Assembly: GCA_035570275.1 (NCBI GenBank)
Contig: DATMNI010000155.1
Span: 1 to 41,599, forward strand
Length of the DNA stretch: 41,599 nucleotides
Direction: 5' to 3'
DNA from: DATMNI01 sp035570275
Lineage (GTDB): Bacteria; Acidobacteriota; Terriglobia; Bryobacterales; Bryobacteraceae
The notes under the pieces are model-generated. The model made no database searches and was not told the DNA's origin. It saw only the letters and a program-made list of their open reading frames with translations. The position numbers and the translations under genes are program-made. Below are positions 1-8,228 of this stretch, in pieces (position 1 is the stretch's first letter; each line of letters starts with the position of its first letter).

Positions 1-1200
1 GCCTCGCCCGATGTTACGACTCTGGCAGGACGCCTTGAGCCGGAGCCGAATCCTCCTTTGACTTTGCTGGATCGTATCGAGTTCGTGCTCCGGACGCTTG
101 CCCGCATGCCTCAGCGTTCCAGCTCGATGAACAATACGGAACTCATAGCCTTGCCGTCGAAAAAGGTGCCGCTCTTTGTTCAAGGCGGCCTCCGAAATCC
201 GGAGAATGTTGCTTTCGCACTCAAGCTAAGCCTGGCTGCCGTTGGCTGTTACATCTTCAATCATGCGGTCGACTGGCCAGGAATCTCGACGTCCGTAGCC
301 ACAGTCTTCCTCACGGCTCTGAGCACCACCGGCGCCATCAAACAGAAGTTGTTGTTCAGGGTAATTGGTTCGGCAATCGGTGGGCTGGTTTTTGGAATAG
401 GTGCAACCGCATTCCTCTTCCCGCATATGGATTCCATCACCTCACTCGTCGTTCTGGTGGCAACCGTTGCTTTTATTGCCGCTTGGTTCGCCACTGGACG
501 ATATTTCAACTACATCGGTCTGCAGATTGCCTTGGCATTTTACTTCGTGGCATTTCAGGGTTTTGGTGCTCCACAGGAGTTGGGGCCGGCGCGGGATCGC
601 TTCGTTGGAATATTGGTCGGCTTGGTTGCAATGTGGTTCGTCTTCGATCAGATCTGGCCGGTACGGACGATCACGATCATGCTTCGCCGCCTTGCATCGG
701 TATTACGCAACGGAGCCAGCCTGTTTCAACTCGGGCACAGCGGCAGCCTCCACGACGACGAGGTTCGCCAGGCGAATGCGCTGCGCGACCAAATTGGCAA
801 AACAGTAGCAGAGCTGCGTACATTGAATGACGTAGCAGAGTATGAATTCGGCGGTGAACTGGACAAACAAACCCGTGTGAGTCAGGCGATTCTGAGAACA
901 GCGTTCTCCGCGGTCGCGATGTTTTGGAACCAGCTAGTGGCTGTCACCACAGAAGAAGACGTTCTCCACGCACCAAAGTTAGTCGAGATGCGGGTCGCTT
1001 TCGCTTCGGAGCTAGATTCCATGGCCGAAGCCTTAGCGCGGAGCCACCTCTCGTTGTTGCCAGCACTTGGAAGCAGCCTTTCAGGTAACGTCAACTTTGA
1101 CAATCCGCGTTATGAGGAATACGCCCGAAATATCGTGAATCGGCTCGCCGAACTCCGCGGAGCCATCTTTCGTCTCGATGACGAGCTGATCCGCGATTGA
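1..1200 (+). CDS. FUSC-type inner-membrane transport protein, C-terminal part (5' end outside window)
   Basis: The reading frame is open from base 1, with no stop before the TTG at 58, so the true start lies left of the window. The visible part has about six hydrophobic helices (roughly residues 50-200 counted from base 58), with glycine-rich turns and the motif RDRFVGILVG before the last helix. A long, mostly helical soluble tail follows. This half-unit layout is typical of the FUSC/YccC/AaeB-like superfamily of envelope proteins linked to efflux of aromatic acids or other toxic compounds. The family call rests on membrane topology and sequence style; the substrate cannot be told. It lies outside the islands and may be host backbone. 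Confidence 0.7.
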   Translation, partial: ASPDVTTLAGRLEPEPNPPLTLLDRIEFVLRTLARMPQRSSSMNNTELIALPSKKVPLFVQGGLRNPENVAFALKLSLAAVGCYIFNHAVDWPGISTSVATVFLTALSTTGAIKQKLLFRVIGSAIGGLVFGIGATAFLFPHMDSITSLVVLVATVAFIAAWFATGRYFNYIGLQIALAFYFVAFQGFGAPQELGPARDRFVGILVGLVAMWFVFDQIWPVRTITIMLRRLASVLRNGASLFQLGHSGSLHDDEVRQANALRDQIGKTVAELRTLNDVAEYEFGGELDKQTRVSQAILRTAFSAVAMFWNQLVAVTTEEDVLHAPKLVEMRVAFASELDSMAEALARSHLSLLPALGSSLSGNVNFDNPRYEEYARNIVNRLAELRGAIFRLDDELIRD

Positions 1201-1439
1201 AGCTGTCCTGGTACCGTTAGAAACACTCATCTCACATCCTGCCTTACGGCACAAGCCAGGTGAGTGTCGGTGCGCAAGATCAAAGATGTTCTTCGATCGA
1301 ATGACGTTTCAGCTGTGCCTGGGTTTGGGCCGAGATGACTCCGGCCGCGCATGACAGGTAAGCATGTAAGTCTTTAAAAAAAAGAGATCCAACGAAGGAC
1401 TGCGTGCATGCATCCTAATAAACGAGGAGGAGACAACAG

Positions 1440-1526
1440 ATGAATACAAAAGCAACTGTTGGCGTTGTTTGCGGAATCCTGGCCGTATTCCTCTTGTATT
1501 TGTTCGCGGTGCTGGCCTGGGGCTAA
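1440..1526 (+). CDS. Small single-span membrane protein (28 aa)
   Basis: A short frame starts with ATG at 1440 and is preceded by a strong ribosome-binding site (GAGGAGG, 1426-1432, 7 bases before the start). It encodes 28 residues: a short polar N-terminus with one lysine (MNTKATVG), then an almost continuous hydrophobic stretch ending LAWG and TAA. The shape resembles small bacterial membrane subunits such as KdpF- or CydX-type peptides, but I see no sequence match to a named family. It stands alone about 240 bases after the FUSC-type gene. The strong Shine-Dalgarno and clean single transmembrane segment argue for a real gene; function unknown. Confidence 0.55.
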   Translation: MNTKATVGVVCGILAVFLLYLFAVLAWG

Positions 1527-2871
1527 GAGCCAGTGGGTTCATCGACAGGGAGCAGATCTTCCCCATATCGTAGGGACGAACCGCCTGGCAACCAATGCTG
1601 AGCTGTCAAATCCTTCGTCCAGGAGCTTCGGAACCAGAGTCCTGCACAAGTGCAGAACAGCAGCCGGGACATCCCCCCATGAGAATGAGTGAACTCCGGC
1701 GTCAGCACACGCCCTCGAACATATCTTCGACCGCGCGGCGTAGGCAGCTCTCGGATTGGGTTGACGCGTACAGTGTGGGGTGCAGCCGCAGCTGCTTCAC
1801 AGCCAAGTGGCACCTCGTCACTAGGCTGACGCTCTCCAACTCCGAGCGTGTGTCAACGCGGGTTGACCGACGGTGACCGTGATCTTTGGGAATGACCCAC
1901 CCAACTGCCCACCCACGAGTGTACTTTTGGCACTTAATTTGAAGTTCTACAAGAAAATATTTGCTCTATATTCAAGGAGATAGCAGAGGCCGCAAGCTTC
2001 GGGACCAGGCGGTCAATGGCGTGTCTCAACCGGGGGAATCGTCGAAGTCCGCTAGTGTCCTTTTTTCAAACCAGGCGGCGCAAATTCCTTGCGCTTCGTC
2101 TTTAGAATGAACAGGGCTACCTTCGGCGGTAGAATCTGGGATTCTCAGGCTGGCGGATTTTCGTGTTGCACGCAAGTTGCTGTTTCTGCTACACTTAAGA
2201 AGTCAATTGAGCGGGAGTAATTCAGTTGGAAGAATGCCAGCTTCTCGTACTGGCTTGATGAATCGCTCTTGCGCCCACGCGATAGTGTCCAGGCCCCCAT
2301 AAGGCTTCTACTCGATCCACCGATTCGTTCTCGGTCTCTTTGGGAACTTCGCCACGAAACCTCCCCGCCGGAACGACACCCGCGAGCCGCTGCCCATTGC
2401 GCCATGCCGTCAATCGGTGTCGCCAGCGTGCTCGCGGCGCGGAAACGAGACGAGGAAAACTGACGAAATAGGTCCAAGAATATTTTTCGGGTTGCAGGCA
2501 CCCGCCGGGAATGCGTCGAGCACGAGCGCATCAGGCTGAAGCCCAATCGGCAAGTCAGGAGCGGAGGCAACAGGATAGACGCCGTCGCATGGACAAGCGG
2601 GCGGCGTCCCGGGCTCGGTTCCCTGAGTGGCTTGCCTTCCAGATCGTCATCAACTATCTGCCCTCGCTGGATGCGGAAGTCGAGATTGGTTGCCGGCCTT
2701 GGATATTCCGGAATTGTGGCCTCCGAAAGGGGATGGGCAAGCCGGAATTCCGAGAATATATACTTCCCCAAAGATGAGGTACGGATAACTGAATTCGAGT
2801 CCCAGTGCCTACTCGCCGGCGAGTTCGCGACCCTCGAAATTCCGACGGTCGTTGCGCCCGGGACCAGCTAT
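1527..2871. other. Long stretch without a convincing gene
   Basis: About 1.3 kb holds only open frames of poor quality. The longest is a minus-strand frame of 208 codons (2145-2771), arginine/serine-rich with no recognisable domain. Overlapping short plus-strand frames have no ribosome-binding sites. AT-rich patches occur at 1930-1980 and 2060-2110. I read the stretch as decayed island or IS DNA rather than coding sequence. Confidence 0.4.
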
Positions 2872-3351
2872 CTATTTAAGGCTTCTCCAAAGCCGCGTAT
2901 CCCACCGCACGGGCTTTGGCTGGCTTACCTGAATGCGGAGAAAATCGGGATGTTCCTGATTGATCAGAACGTTGCGCTCTACCAGCGTCACTATCGAGGG
3001 CACGATCAGGACCGCCGTACTCCGCTCGTCGTACCACCGATCACCCAAGGCTCGGGCTGTCTCAAACGAGGGTGAATCCCAGTGCGGCACGTCGTCCGGC
3101 GTGATTTCTTCGATGGACAAGCCCGCTGGAATCTCGATCTCGATATAACCCTGGGTCCGTGGGACACTGCCCGAGGCGTGCACGAGGATCTCCAATAACG
3201 CACCCGCATACGTTTCGGCGGCATAGATGACGCGCCGGCCAGGAGAATTCCAGCGGGCACCGTGGAGCATCGCCCCGCTCCCGTCAAAGATGGTGTGGCG
3301 CATGTCGGCGATGCGGAACGCCCGTAGAGGACCGCTACGCCGGGAGGCCAT
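2872..3351 (-). CDS. RES-domain toxin of a Xre/RES toxin-antitoxin system
   Basis: The 159-aa product has the RES-domain layout: an N-terminal RAFRI segment, the ARWNSPGRRVIYAAET motif (arginine, then serine/tyrosine positions near residues 33-46), and GALLEILVHA following it. Toxins of this family (ParT/MbcT type) degrade or modify NAD-type substrates and stop growth unless bound by their Xre-type partner. The antitoxin gene lies immediately upstream, overlapping by 17 bases (3335-3351), the usual antitoxin-first order. Length fits the family (about 150-170 aa). Activity is inferred from family membership. Confidence 0.85.
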   Translation of the reverse strand: MASRRSGPLRAFRIADMRHTIFDGSGAMLHGARWNSPGRRVIYAAETYAGALLEILVHASGSVPRTQGYIEIEIPAGLSIEEITPDDVPHWDSPSFETARALGDRWYDERSTAVLIVPSIVTLVERNVLINQEHPDFLRIQVSQPKPVRWDTRLWRSLK

Positions 3352-3769
3352 AGACGATGCGGGCCATGACCTCCTCCGCCTGCCGTGCGCCCAATTCCGT
3401 CAGAGCCGCATCGAGGGGCGTCTTGCCACCGATCTCCGGATGAGGCGTGGTGAGAAAACGCCTGGCTTGCTCGCGGTCCTGCCAGACGTCCTCGGCGATG
3501 GCGACGACCCTTGCCAAGCGCTCAGTCCGCTCGCTTTCCGCGGGACTCAATCGTTCCCGCCGCCGTTTGTACGTCGCCTCCGGGACGACCCGGTGCATCA
3601 TGGCACGCTGTTCGGCAGCATCCGAAAAGACGCGCCGCGCCACGTTGCGAAGGGTTGCCTTGGGCAAGCCGCGTTCGACAGCGTCATTCAACTCCAGTAT
3701 CGAAGTCACGGGCTCGCCCAAAACGCGGTGGCCGCCCAGGACTTCTCCAATATGGCGTGGTTCCAGCAT
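3335..3769 (-). CDS. Xre/MbcA/ParS-type antitoxin
   Basis: The product has an N-terminal segment (EVLGGHRVLGEPV), a helical HTH-like centre (ELNDAVERGLPKATLRNVARRVF) and a C-terminal toxin-binding module of the MbcA/ParS type (HPEIGGKTPLDAALTELGARQAEEVMARIVYG), the common ending in partners of RES toxins. A frame extends to ATG at 3778, but an extended -10 promoter overlaps that codon, so ATG 3769 (MLEPRHIGEV), close to the predicted transcript start, is more likely and would be nearly leaderless. It precedes and overlaps the RES toxin gene. It should neutralise the toxin and repress the operon. Confidence 0.8.
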   Translation of the reverse strand: MLEPRHIGEVLGGHRVLGEPVTSILELNDAVERGLPKATLRNVARRVFSDAAEQRAMMHRVVPEATYKRRRERLSPAESERTERLARVVAIAEDVWQDREQARRFLTTPHPEIGGKTPLDAALTELGARQAEEVMARIVYGLPA

Positions 3770-3770
3770 C

Positions 3771-3784
3771 GGTATCATTATACC
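3771..3784 (-). promoter_or_regulatory. Antitoxin operon promoter with overlapping operator
   Basis: The minus strand reads TGGTATAAT, an extended -10 element with a perfect TATAAT (3777-3782), about 8 bases before ATG 3769. The same bases form an inverted repeat, GGTAT-N4-ATACC (3771-3784), and a related half site (GATACTACC) follows at about 3803-3811. An operator covering the -10 fits autorepression by the antitoxin. The -35 region is weak. Assignment is from sequence only. Confidence 0.5.
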
Positions 3785-3952
3785 AGATAAGTGGGATCAG
3801 ATGATACTACCATCGATTGGCGTGCACGAAAGTCGGACCCCGACAAATCGACTCCCATTCAACTCCCATTACCGCTTCCCCAGGCTTCCTTAAGGCTCTT
3901 CAGAGTTGCCACTCGTGCCTTGTTATGAACTACTTAGCCAGATATCTTCGCG

Positions 3953-3997
3953 CTCATAACCCAAAGGTCGAAGGTTCAAATCCTTCCCCCGCAACCA
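3953..3997 (+). repeat. Attachment-site scar A: 3' half of tRNA(fMet)
   Basis: These 45 bases run from the CAT anticodon loop (CTCATAAC) through a T-arm with loop TTCAAAT and stem GAAGG/CCTTC to an acceptor strand CCCCGCA, discriminator A and CCA. They closely follow the 3' half of bacterial initiator tRNA. The upstream bases do not form the D-arm or pair the anticodon stem, so this is not a working tRNA. The identical sequence recurs at 9047-9091 and 39736-39780. About 90 further bases downstream (to about 4089) resemble those after the second copy. Confidence 0.85.
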
Positions 3998-4215
3998 ATC
4001 TTATCAATAAGTTACAGCTTGTCCCGTCCGCAACCCAAGGTGTTTGCTAACCGAAGGGCGCACAATTCCATTATTTTCTGCGCGATGGCATGTCCCAGGT
4101 TCACGGCGGGTGGTGCTGCCGTCTACATGCGCGGCTTAATGCTGCCACGTTCGTGACGGCGGGGAATCTCGGTGGGCTCAATGGTTGAGTGCTGCTGAAA
4201 GAACAGCCGATGTCG

Positions 4216-4396
4216 CGGCCAAGTAGAAAGTTCCTACTCCGGCCAAGTAGAAAGTTCCGGTTTCAAATAACAAGAATTGCCATTTCCTCTTGTCGGAGGC
4301 GTTGTCAGGCGATGCATCACGATGCTCCGTAGGGGGAATGGCATATTAAGAGAAACAGTTCTTATAATATATTTAAAGCGGAACTTTCTACTTGGC
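4216..4396. mobile_element. IS21-type terminal repeats, relic or mini-element
   Basis: Two direct copies of CGGCCAAGTAGAAAGTTCC lie at 4216-4234 and 4240-4258, and an inverted copy (GGAACTTTCTACTTGGC) at 4380-4396. Multiple end repeats of this kind are typical of IS21-family termini. Only about 120 bases, with no transposase, separate the two sides, so this is a deletion relic or a non-autonomous mini-element. The inverted copy supplies the stop codon (4388-4390) of the neighbouring glycosylase-like gene. Confidence 0.5.
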
Positions 4397-5139
4397 TCCG
4401 ACAGCGGACAGAACAGCCGAGAGCCTCTGTTCCCATTTCGCCAAGCGTTCATTCTTGGTGCGGCCAAATCGATTGTCGGCGAGCTTCGTGTAGTGGTAAA
4501 TCGTAAACACGCCGAAGCTAAAGCTCTTGCCTCCGAGATCAAATAGTTCACGGTTCCGGCCGGCACGATGGATGCTTGCGGGCGATATTGGCGCTGAACT
4601 TGGAACGAAAACGGGCCGGACCCTAGGTAGCGCTCAATGGTCGGCAGGAACCCGATACCCGCCCATCCGTCACTTCGTCGCCGAGGGTAGGAATGCATAT
4701 CCATCACGAGCATCGCACTTGGCTCAACCACTTCGATTTGGATCTGGAATAATGCTTGCTGTTCCTCGCGGTTCGTCCATGTTGCGCTATTATAGGCGTC
4801 CGTCTGGAATGCATTTGATAGACCGTACTTGCTCAATATAGGCCGGTATGTTTGAGCTTGGTAGCTGTTGAAATGTATGTCTCCGGAAGGGACGTGGGAA
4901 ACAAGGGCGTACGGTCCCGTTCCGATGTAGCCTCTGACACCCAGGTCGGGTCCATGTCGAATGGTGTTCTGAGGGCAGTACGGACAGGGTTCCCGATCAT
5001 CCGGGTAGTGCCAAGCGCCGGGAATGTTCTGATTCTGTCGAGCATACCCGCGCAACGCGCGAAGCTTATCCTCTTTGCTCGGGACACCTCCGATTAACTC
5101 AGTCAAACGCTTCCGAAAATCATCTACTGTCGTAGCCAT
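4388..5139 (-). pseudogene. Frameshifted uracil-DNA-glycosylase-like gene
   Basis: The upstream frame (from ATG 5139) encodes a protein with CPYCP near residue 52, a HVPSGDIHF segment and GLSNAFQTDAYN, reminiscent of the nucleotide-binding core of uracil-DNA-glycosylase-superfamily enzymes. After PAGT (about 4550) the frame loses sense, while the next frame continues with FTIYHYTKLADN, GRTKNERLAKWE and a stop at 4388-4390. That is a natural C-terminus, so a one-base deletion or two-base insertion has split the gene. If ignored, the upstream frame runs on to 4234. The family assignment is tentative: no profile search was possible and catalytic residues were not confirmed. The stop codon lies inside an IS21-type end repeat, so the 3' end may also be altered. 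Confidence 0.5.
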
Positions 5140-5186
5140 ATGCTGGACCTCGTGATTGCGCTATTCGTAGTCATCATCTCTTGTGT

Positions 5187-5567
5187 TCAATAATCCGCAG
5201 ACGCAACGATAAAGTCCGCCATCGAGTCGAGGTCCTGAGTCGCCTCGATTCGGAAGAAACTGAATCGCTCGTCGGACTTCGGCAAGAAACCAACGGTCAG
5301 ATGCGATGTTGATGAACGCCCTGCGGTGCGGATGCAGACGTAGACGCCATCTGGGCCGGGCCGCCAGTTTCCCTTGGCATACTCTGCCTGGTAGATTACA
5401 GCTTTGGCGGCCCGTTTCTCGCTGGTACTCTGTAGCACGCTGTAGCTTCCATCGGCCTGTACGAGTCGAGTTGGATCGAGACGTGCCCCTACGCGCTGAA
5501 ACAGATCATGCGCGAGTTGTTGCCATTGCGGGTCATAAGTATCTAGTCGCACTGTTTGATGGTTCAT
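5187..5567 (-). CDS. Hypothetical island protein (126 aa)
   Basis: I chose ATG 5567 (MNHQTVRLDTYD) over a longer frame starting at 5699: it has a GGAG ribosome-binding site 7 bases upstream and avoids overlap with the preceding gene. The product is a small soluble alpha/beta protein with aromatic residues (WRPGPDGVYVCIRTAG, FLPKSDERFSFFRIEATQDLDSM). I do not recognise the family. It lies between the glycosylase-like relic and a possible winged-helix gene, all on the minus strand, and may be part of one small operon. Confidence 0.6.
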   Translation of the reverse strand: MNHQTVRLDTYDPQWQQLAHDLFQRVGARLDPTRLVQADGSYSVLQSTSEKRAAKAVIYQAEYAKGNWRPGPDGVYVCIRTAGRSSTSHLTVGFLPKSDERFSFFRIEATQDLDSMADFIVASADY

Positions 5568-5613
5568 ATTTCTCCAGTTCAGATCTTTCTTCGGTGTTGT
5601 CCTGGCACTGTCG

Positions 5614-6060
5614 TCACGGCACGGGAACGTAGTGCCCCCTGCCGTAAACCTCTCCCGCCGACGTAAGTTTCCAGCGACCGCGGAGGGTACCTCGCTCAAT
5701 GAGTTCCTCGATCCTCATTTCGTGACCTTCGTGTTGGGCTTGAATCGCCCACCGCTTCTGCCCACTGCCGAGAGGTTTCAGCTCTCGAGGCCCGAAGTCC
5801 CTTCTATGGCGCGCTTCAACTCCCGCGAGAACCTCCCCTGTGGTTGCAGAGCCACCCGCATCCAGCAGCGCACTAGCGATAGCGGGCCGGAAGTCGTGAT
5901 GGGTGAAGCGGCGTGCCTCGCGCCGAAACGCATCGGGCGACAAAACCGTGAAGTTCACGGACTGCTGCTCTAAAGCGGTGGTAAACCGCTCTTTCAGCAA
6001 GTCGAGCACGGCGATGATTGCCTTTAGTTCTTCATTTGTGAACCAACCTGGAGCCAGCAT
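5614..6060 (-). CDS. Hypothetical protein, possible winged-helix domain (148 aa)
   Basis: The N-terminal half has an amphipathic helix (NEELKAIIAVLDLLKERF). The C-terminal half, from about residue 55, has a helix-helix-strand layout, with HDFRPAIASALLDAGGSATTGEVLAGV followed by a basic stretch, WAIQAQ, IEELIERGTLRG and a beta-hairpin-like WKLTSAGEVYGRG. This looks like a winged-helix regulatory or restriction-associated module, but I cannot name a family. It is upstream of and co-directional with the 126-aa gene, with a 46-base gap. Start ATG 6060 follows an AT-rich leader. Confidence 0.55.
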   Translation of the reverse strand: MLAPGWFTNEELKAIIAVLDLLKERFTTALEQQSVNFTVLSPDAFRREARRFTHHDFRPAIASALLDAGGSATTGEVLAGVEARHRRDFGPRELKPLGSGQKRWAIQAQHEGHEMRIEELIERGTLRGRWKLTSAGEVYGRGHYVPVP

Positions 6061-6129
6061 CGAACCCCATTATCGTCGCTGAATCTGAATTTGTCAAATT
6101 AAAAATTAAATTCAGAAAGGCTACCCACA

Positions 6130-6259
6130 GCCCGATCCCTCTCTGGGGCTGTGGTTTCACCATTTCCACAAATGCCGGCCGTGTGACGGCTCTCGTCGCG
6201 GGCGCCGCTCCAATCAGCCGCTGCTTCAGCCTCACGTAATCCAGTCGGAGCGGTCTCAC
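6130..6259 (-). pseudogene. Possible IS66 accessory-protein fragment
   Basis: The minus frame reads YVRLKQRLIG...TRPAFVEMVKPQ, similar in style to the middle of IS66 accessory OrfA proteins, and then runs into unrelated sequence. There is no transposase nearby. This is a weak recognition from a short segment. Confidence 0.3.
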
Positions 6260-6338
6260 ACCCCCGAATTATTGCGAGAATAAGCCTTTCACAATCAATA
6301 ATATAACCGCAATTAACGACGCGACACCGACGACTCTT

Positions 6339-7595
6339 TCACGGACAAAGTTCCGACGCGGGGAGCCGTCCCTCCAGGAAACGGCCGACACGCCCCAGCC
6401 AGCGCATGGCACCGTCAGGGCTGAGGTGATCAGAGTTCGGGAGTGCCATACTCGGCTTCCAGGCGGTGGTATTCACGGGGAGTCGCTCGTCCGGCGTCAC
6501 AAGGCGCTCCGCGGCTTCAAATGTGAGAGCGTTCACGCGCTTAGCCTGAATCGGCAGGTCGAGATGCCGCAGCAATAAGCTGAGGAATACCGCCGTCTGC
6601 GCATCGCCCTTCTCGTCCGTCGTGAACGGGCTCACCACGGGGTACGGGTGCATGCGCGGATCCTCCGGCAAATCGTAGCCACCAAGCAACAACACTTGGT
6701 TTGGGACGCACACGGCCGTGACGAGGTGCTGATGATGCCGCAACTCATGCGTCTTATAAAAGCGCACAACGCTCTCCGCGGGACCGGACAACGTCTTGAA
6801 GTTACTCGCAAACGCGAAAACGCCTTGGAAGACCGGCGGGCAGTGGGGCCAGCTGAAAACCTCATGCAGCAATCCCAATGACTCGTCGACACTGCCTGAT
6901 TCTAATGTTGTCTTGACCTCGATCACCGCCCGTACGGCCTCGCGCGGTACTACGACCACCTCCTGCTCACGGAATAAGGGTGCGAAGTCGATTGCGTCGA
7001 ACACCAGGATATCCAGTTGCCGCGGGCATCGCTCGATGAACCCTGTCGAAACACGATAGCGCTCCGGCAACAACCGGCGGAGCAGGCCACGTAAGAGCTC
7101 CTCACGATAGCTCCCAACCGTTGGTTCGTGCCCGACGAGATGCCCGATGCGCTGACTGCTTGCGAGCAAGTCTTGGGCGAGCGAGAGCAGGTAATCCCGA
7201 CGGCGAAGCGCTTCGCTCGCCGAGTCCTCCAACTGCAAGGCGATACTGCCATTTTTCCGCTTGACCGCGCGACAGGTTCCCATGCTGACGAGCATGCGCA
7301 GCGTGGCCTCGACCACATGCTTGTCGCCGGCAGTCCTGAGCGCTTTCAGGAGTTTCGGCACAGCCATCGTGCCATGCTCGTGGAGCAGGTCGATTACGGC
7401 CTTCCTGACCTGTGCGTACACCGCAAAGTCCGCACGACATTGACGACCGTTAATGACGTTCAGGAACAGATGCGCGTGGAGCCGCCCCGGGTAACCCACG
7501 AGGGGCGTCGTCGTGGTGTTCCCTCGCCAAAGGACGAGACCGCCGCCATCCTCTGGGCGCGCCTGGCAGACCGTCATAGCGACGGTGACTCCCAT
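6339..7595 (-). CDS. Winged-helix plus DUF6602-like nuclease-fold protein (up to 418 aa)
   Basis: Residues about 58-120 (VRKAVIDLLHEHGTMAVPKLLKALRTAG...VEATLRMLVSMGTC) look like a winged helix. Residues about 150-330 match the DUF6602 style: a conserved REELLRGLLRRLLPERYRVSTGF entry (split here by my reading), QLDILVFDA with a conserved Asp, and AVIEVKTTL with the E-x-K of PD-(D/E)XK nuclease folds. Such proteins are frequent in defence and mobile islands; nuclease activity is inferred. The first 55 residues of the frame are low quality, so a GTG near residue 58 may be the real start. It stands as a single gene with an AT-rich region downstream. Confidence 0.65.
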   Translation of the reverse strand: MGVTVAMTVCQARPEDGGGLVLWRGNTTTTPLVGYPGRLHAHLFLNVINGRQCRADFAVYAQVRKAVIDLLHEHGTMAVPKLLKALRTAGDKHVVEATLRMLVSMGTCRAVKRKNGSIALQLEDSASEALRRRDYLLSLAQDLLASSQRIGHLVGHEPTVGSYREELLRGLLRRLLPERYRVSTGFIERCPRQLDILVFDAIDFAPLFREQEVVVVPREAVRAVIEVKTTLESGSVDESLGLLHEVFSWPHCPPVFQGVFAFASNFKTLSGPAESVVRFYKTHELRHHQHLVTAVCVPNQVLLLGGYDLPEDPRMHPYPVVSPFTTDEKGDAQTAVFLSLLLRHLDLPIQAKRVNALTFEAAERLVTPDERLPVNTTAWKPSMALPNSDHLSPDGAMRWLGRVGRFLEGRLPASELCP

Positions 7596-7703
7596 GGTTG
7601 GTCTAGATCAAGCACCCATTCGCCGGGTGAGAACTCCTGATGCGGTGTCACGAAACCGCTACTGTACCAGAATCGGCGGTGGCGTATTCTTCAGCGGCAT
7701 CGA

Positions 7704-7997
7704 CTATCCGTGCCGGCCATCGTCATTCTCCCATCGCCGCGCGCAGACATCTTCTCTCCCGCGAAACAGGCTTCGAAAGAGTGCGACTCTCTTTCTGGCA
7801 CGCTCCGCCTTGTCCGTCGGGGGCGCCGTCTCAGCGGTTTTGGCTGGAGGCGGATTCTCCGGCACCAGTAGCGGAATCGGAATGCTGTGAACCGATACAA
7901 GCCGCCGCAGGCGAGCATTCTCGTCGCGGAGGCGAATATTCTCCGGCTCTGGAGGTTCGAATGGAAGAGCGTCTGAACCGTTCTCGGTCATGCCCAA
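7704..7997 (-). pseudogene. N-terminal stump of a TOTE-type primase/helicase
   Basis: The 97-codon frame has the entry typical of TOTE conflict-system proteins: a short coiled coil (RDENARLRRLVSVHSIPIP), a low-complexity linker, then ALFRSLFRGREDV...RRWEN-DGRHG, which normally opens the archaeo-eukaryotic primase domain. A stop follows directly and no continuation is found downstream on this strand, so the gene is truncated. A different piece of the same kind of gene (the next part of the primase domain) lies at 39126-39615. TOTE proteins are transposon-linked putative genome-conflict systems. Confidence 0.65.
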
Positions 7998-8018
7998 TCA
8001 GAATGTAGCAAAGGGGCG

Positions 8019-8228
8019 TTACTGGCTATTGGGGCGTTTTAGGGAATCCACGATCTCAGCAACGCTAAGATGCTTCTGCCACTGCATTCGGTCTCTGGTG
8101 TAATCTCCCTTACCGGACCGGTTGAGACGGAGGAAGCGGGCAAGTCCGTCCGGACCGAGTTCTCGTTGCAGCACTTCGAGGGCATAACGCTCGAACTGCT
8201 CATCGGTCATTTGCTCGACAGGCGTCAT
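8019..8228 (-). CDS. Partner (probable antitoxin) of PIN toxin
   Basis: The chosen ATG 8228 (MTPVEQMTDEQFERY) overlaps the TGA of the PIN gene as ATGA (8225-8228); a longer frame would begin at 8249. The 69-aa product has two helical parts, EQFERYALEVLQRELG and WQKHLSVAEIVDSLK, joined by a basic loop (RLNRSGKGDYTRDR). It has no clear DNA-binding motif. The coupling to a PIN gene and small size suggest the antitoxin, here in the less common toxin-first order. Confidence 0.65.
   Translation of the reverse strand: MTPVEQMTDEQFERYALEVLQRELGPDGLARFLRLNRSGKGDYTRDRMQWQKHLSVAEIVDSLKRPNSQ

Noticed and set aside
2145..2771. 208-codon minus frame
   Set aside because: Ser/Arg-rich composition, no recognisable domain, overlapping frames on both strands of similar quality.
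3953..3997. Possible tRNA gene
   Set aside because: Only the 3' half is present; upstream bases give no D-arm or 5' acceptor strand, and the anticodon stem does not pair. The same holds for the copies at 9047 and 39736.
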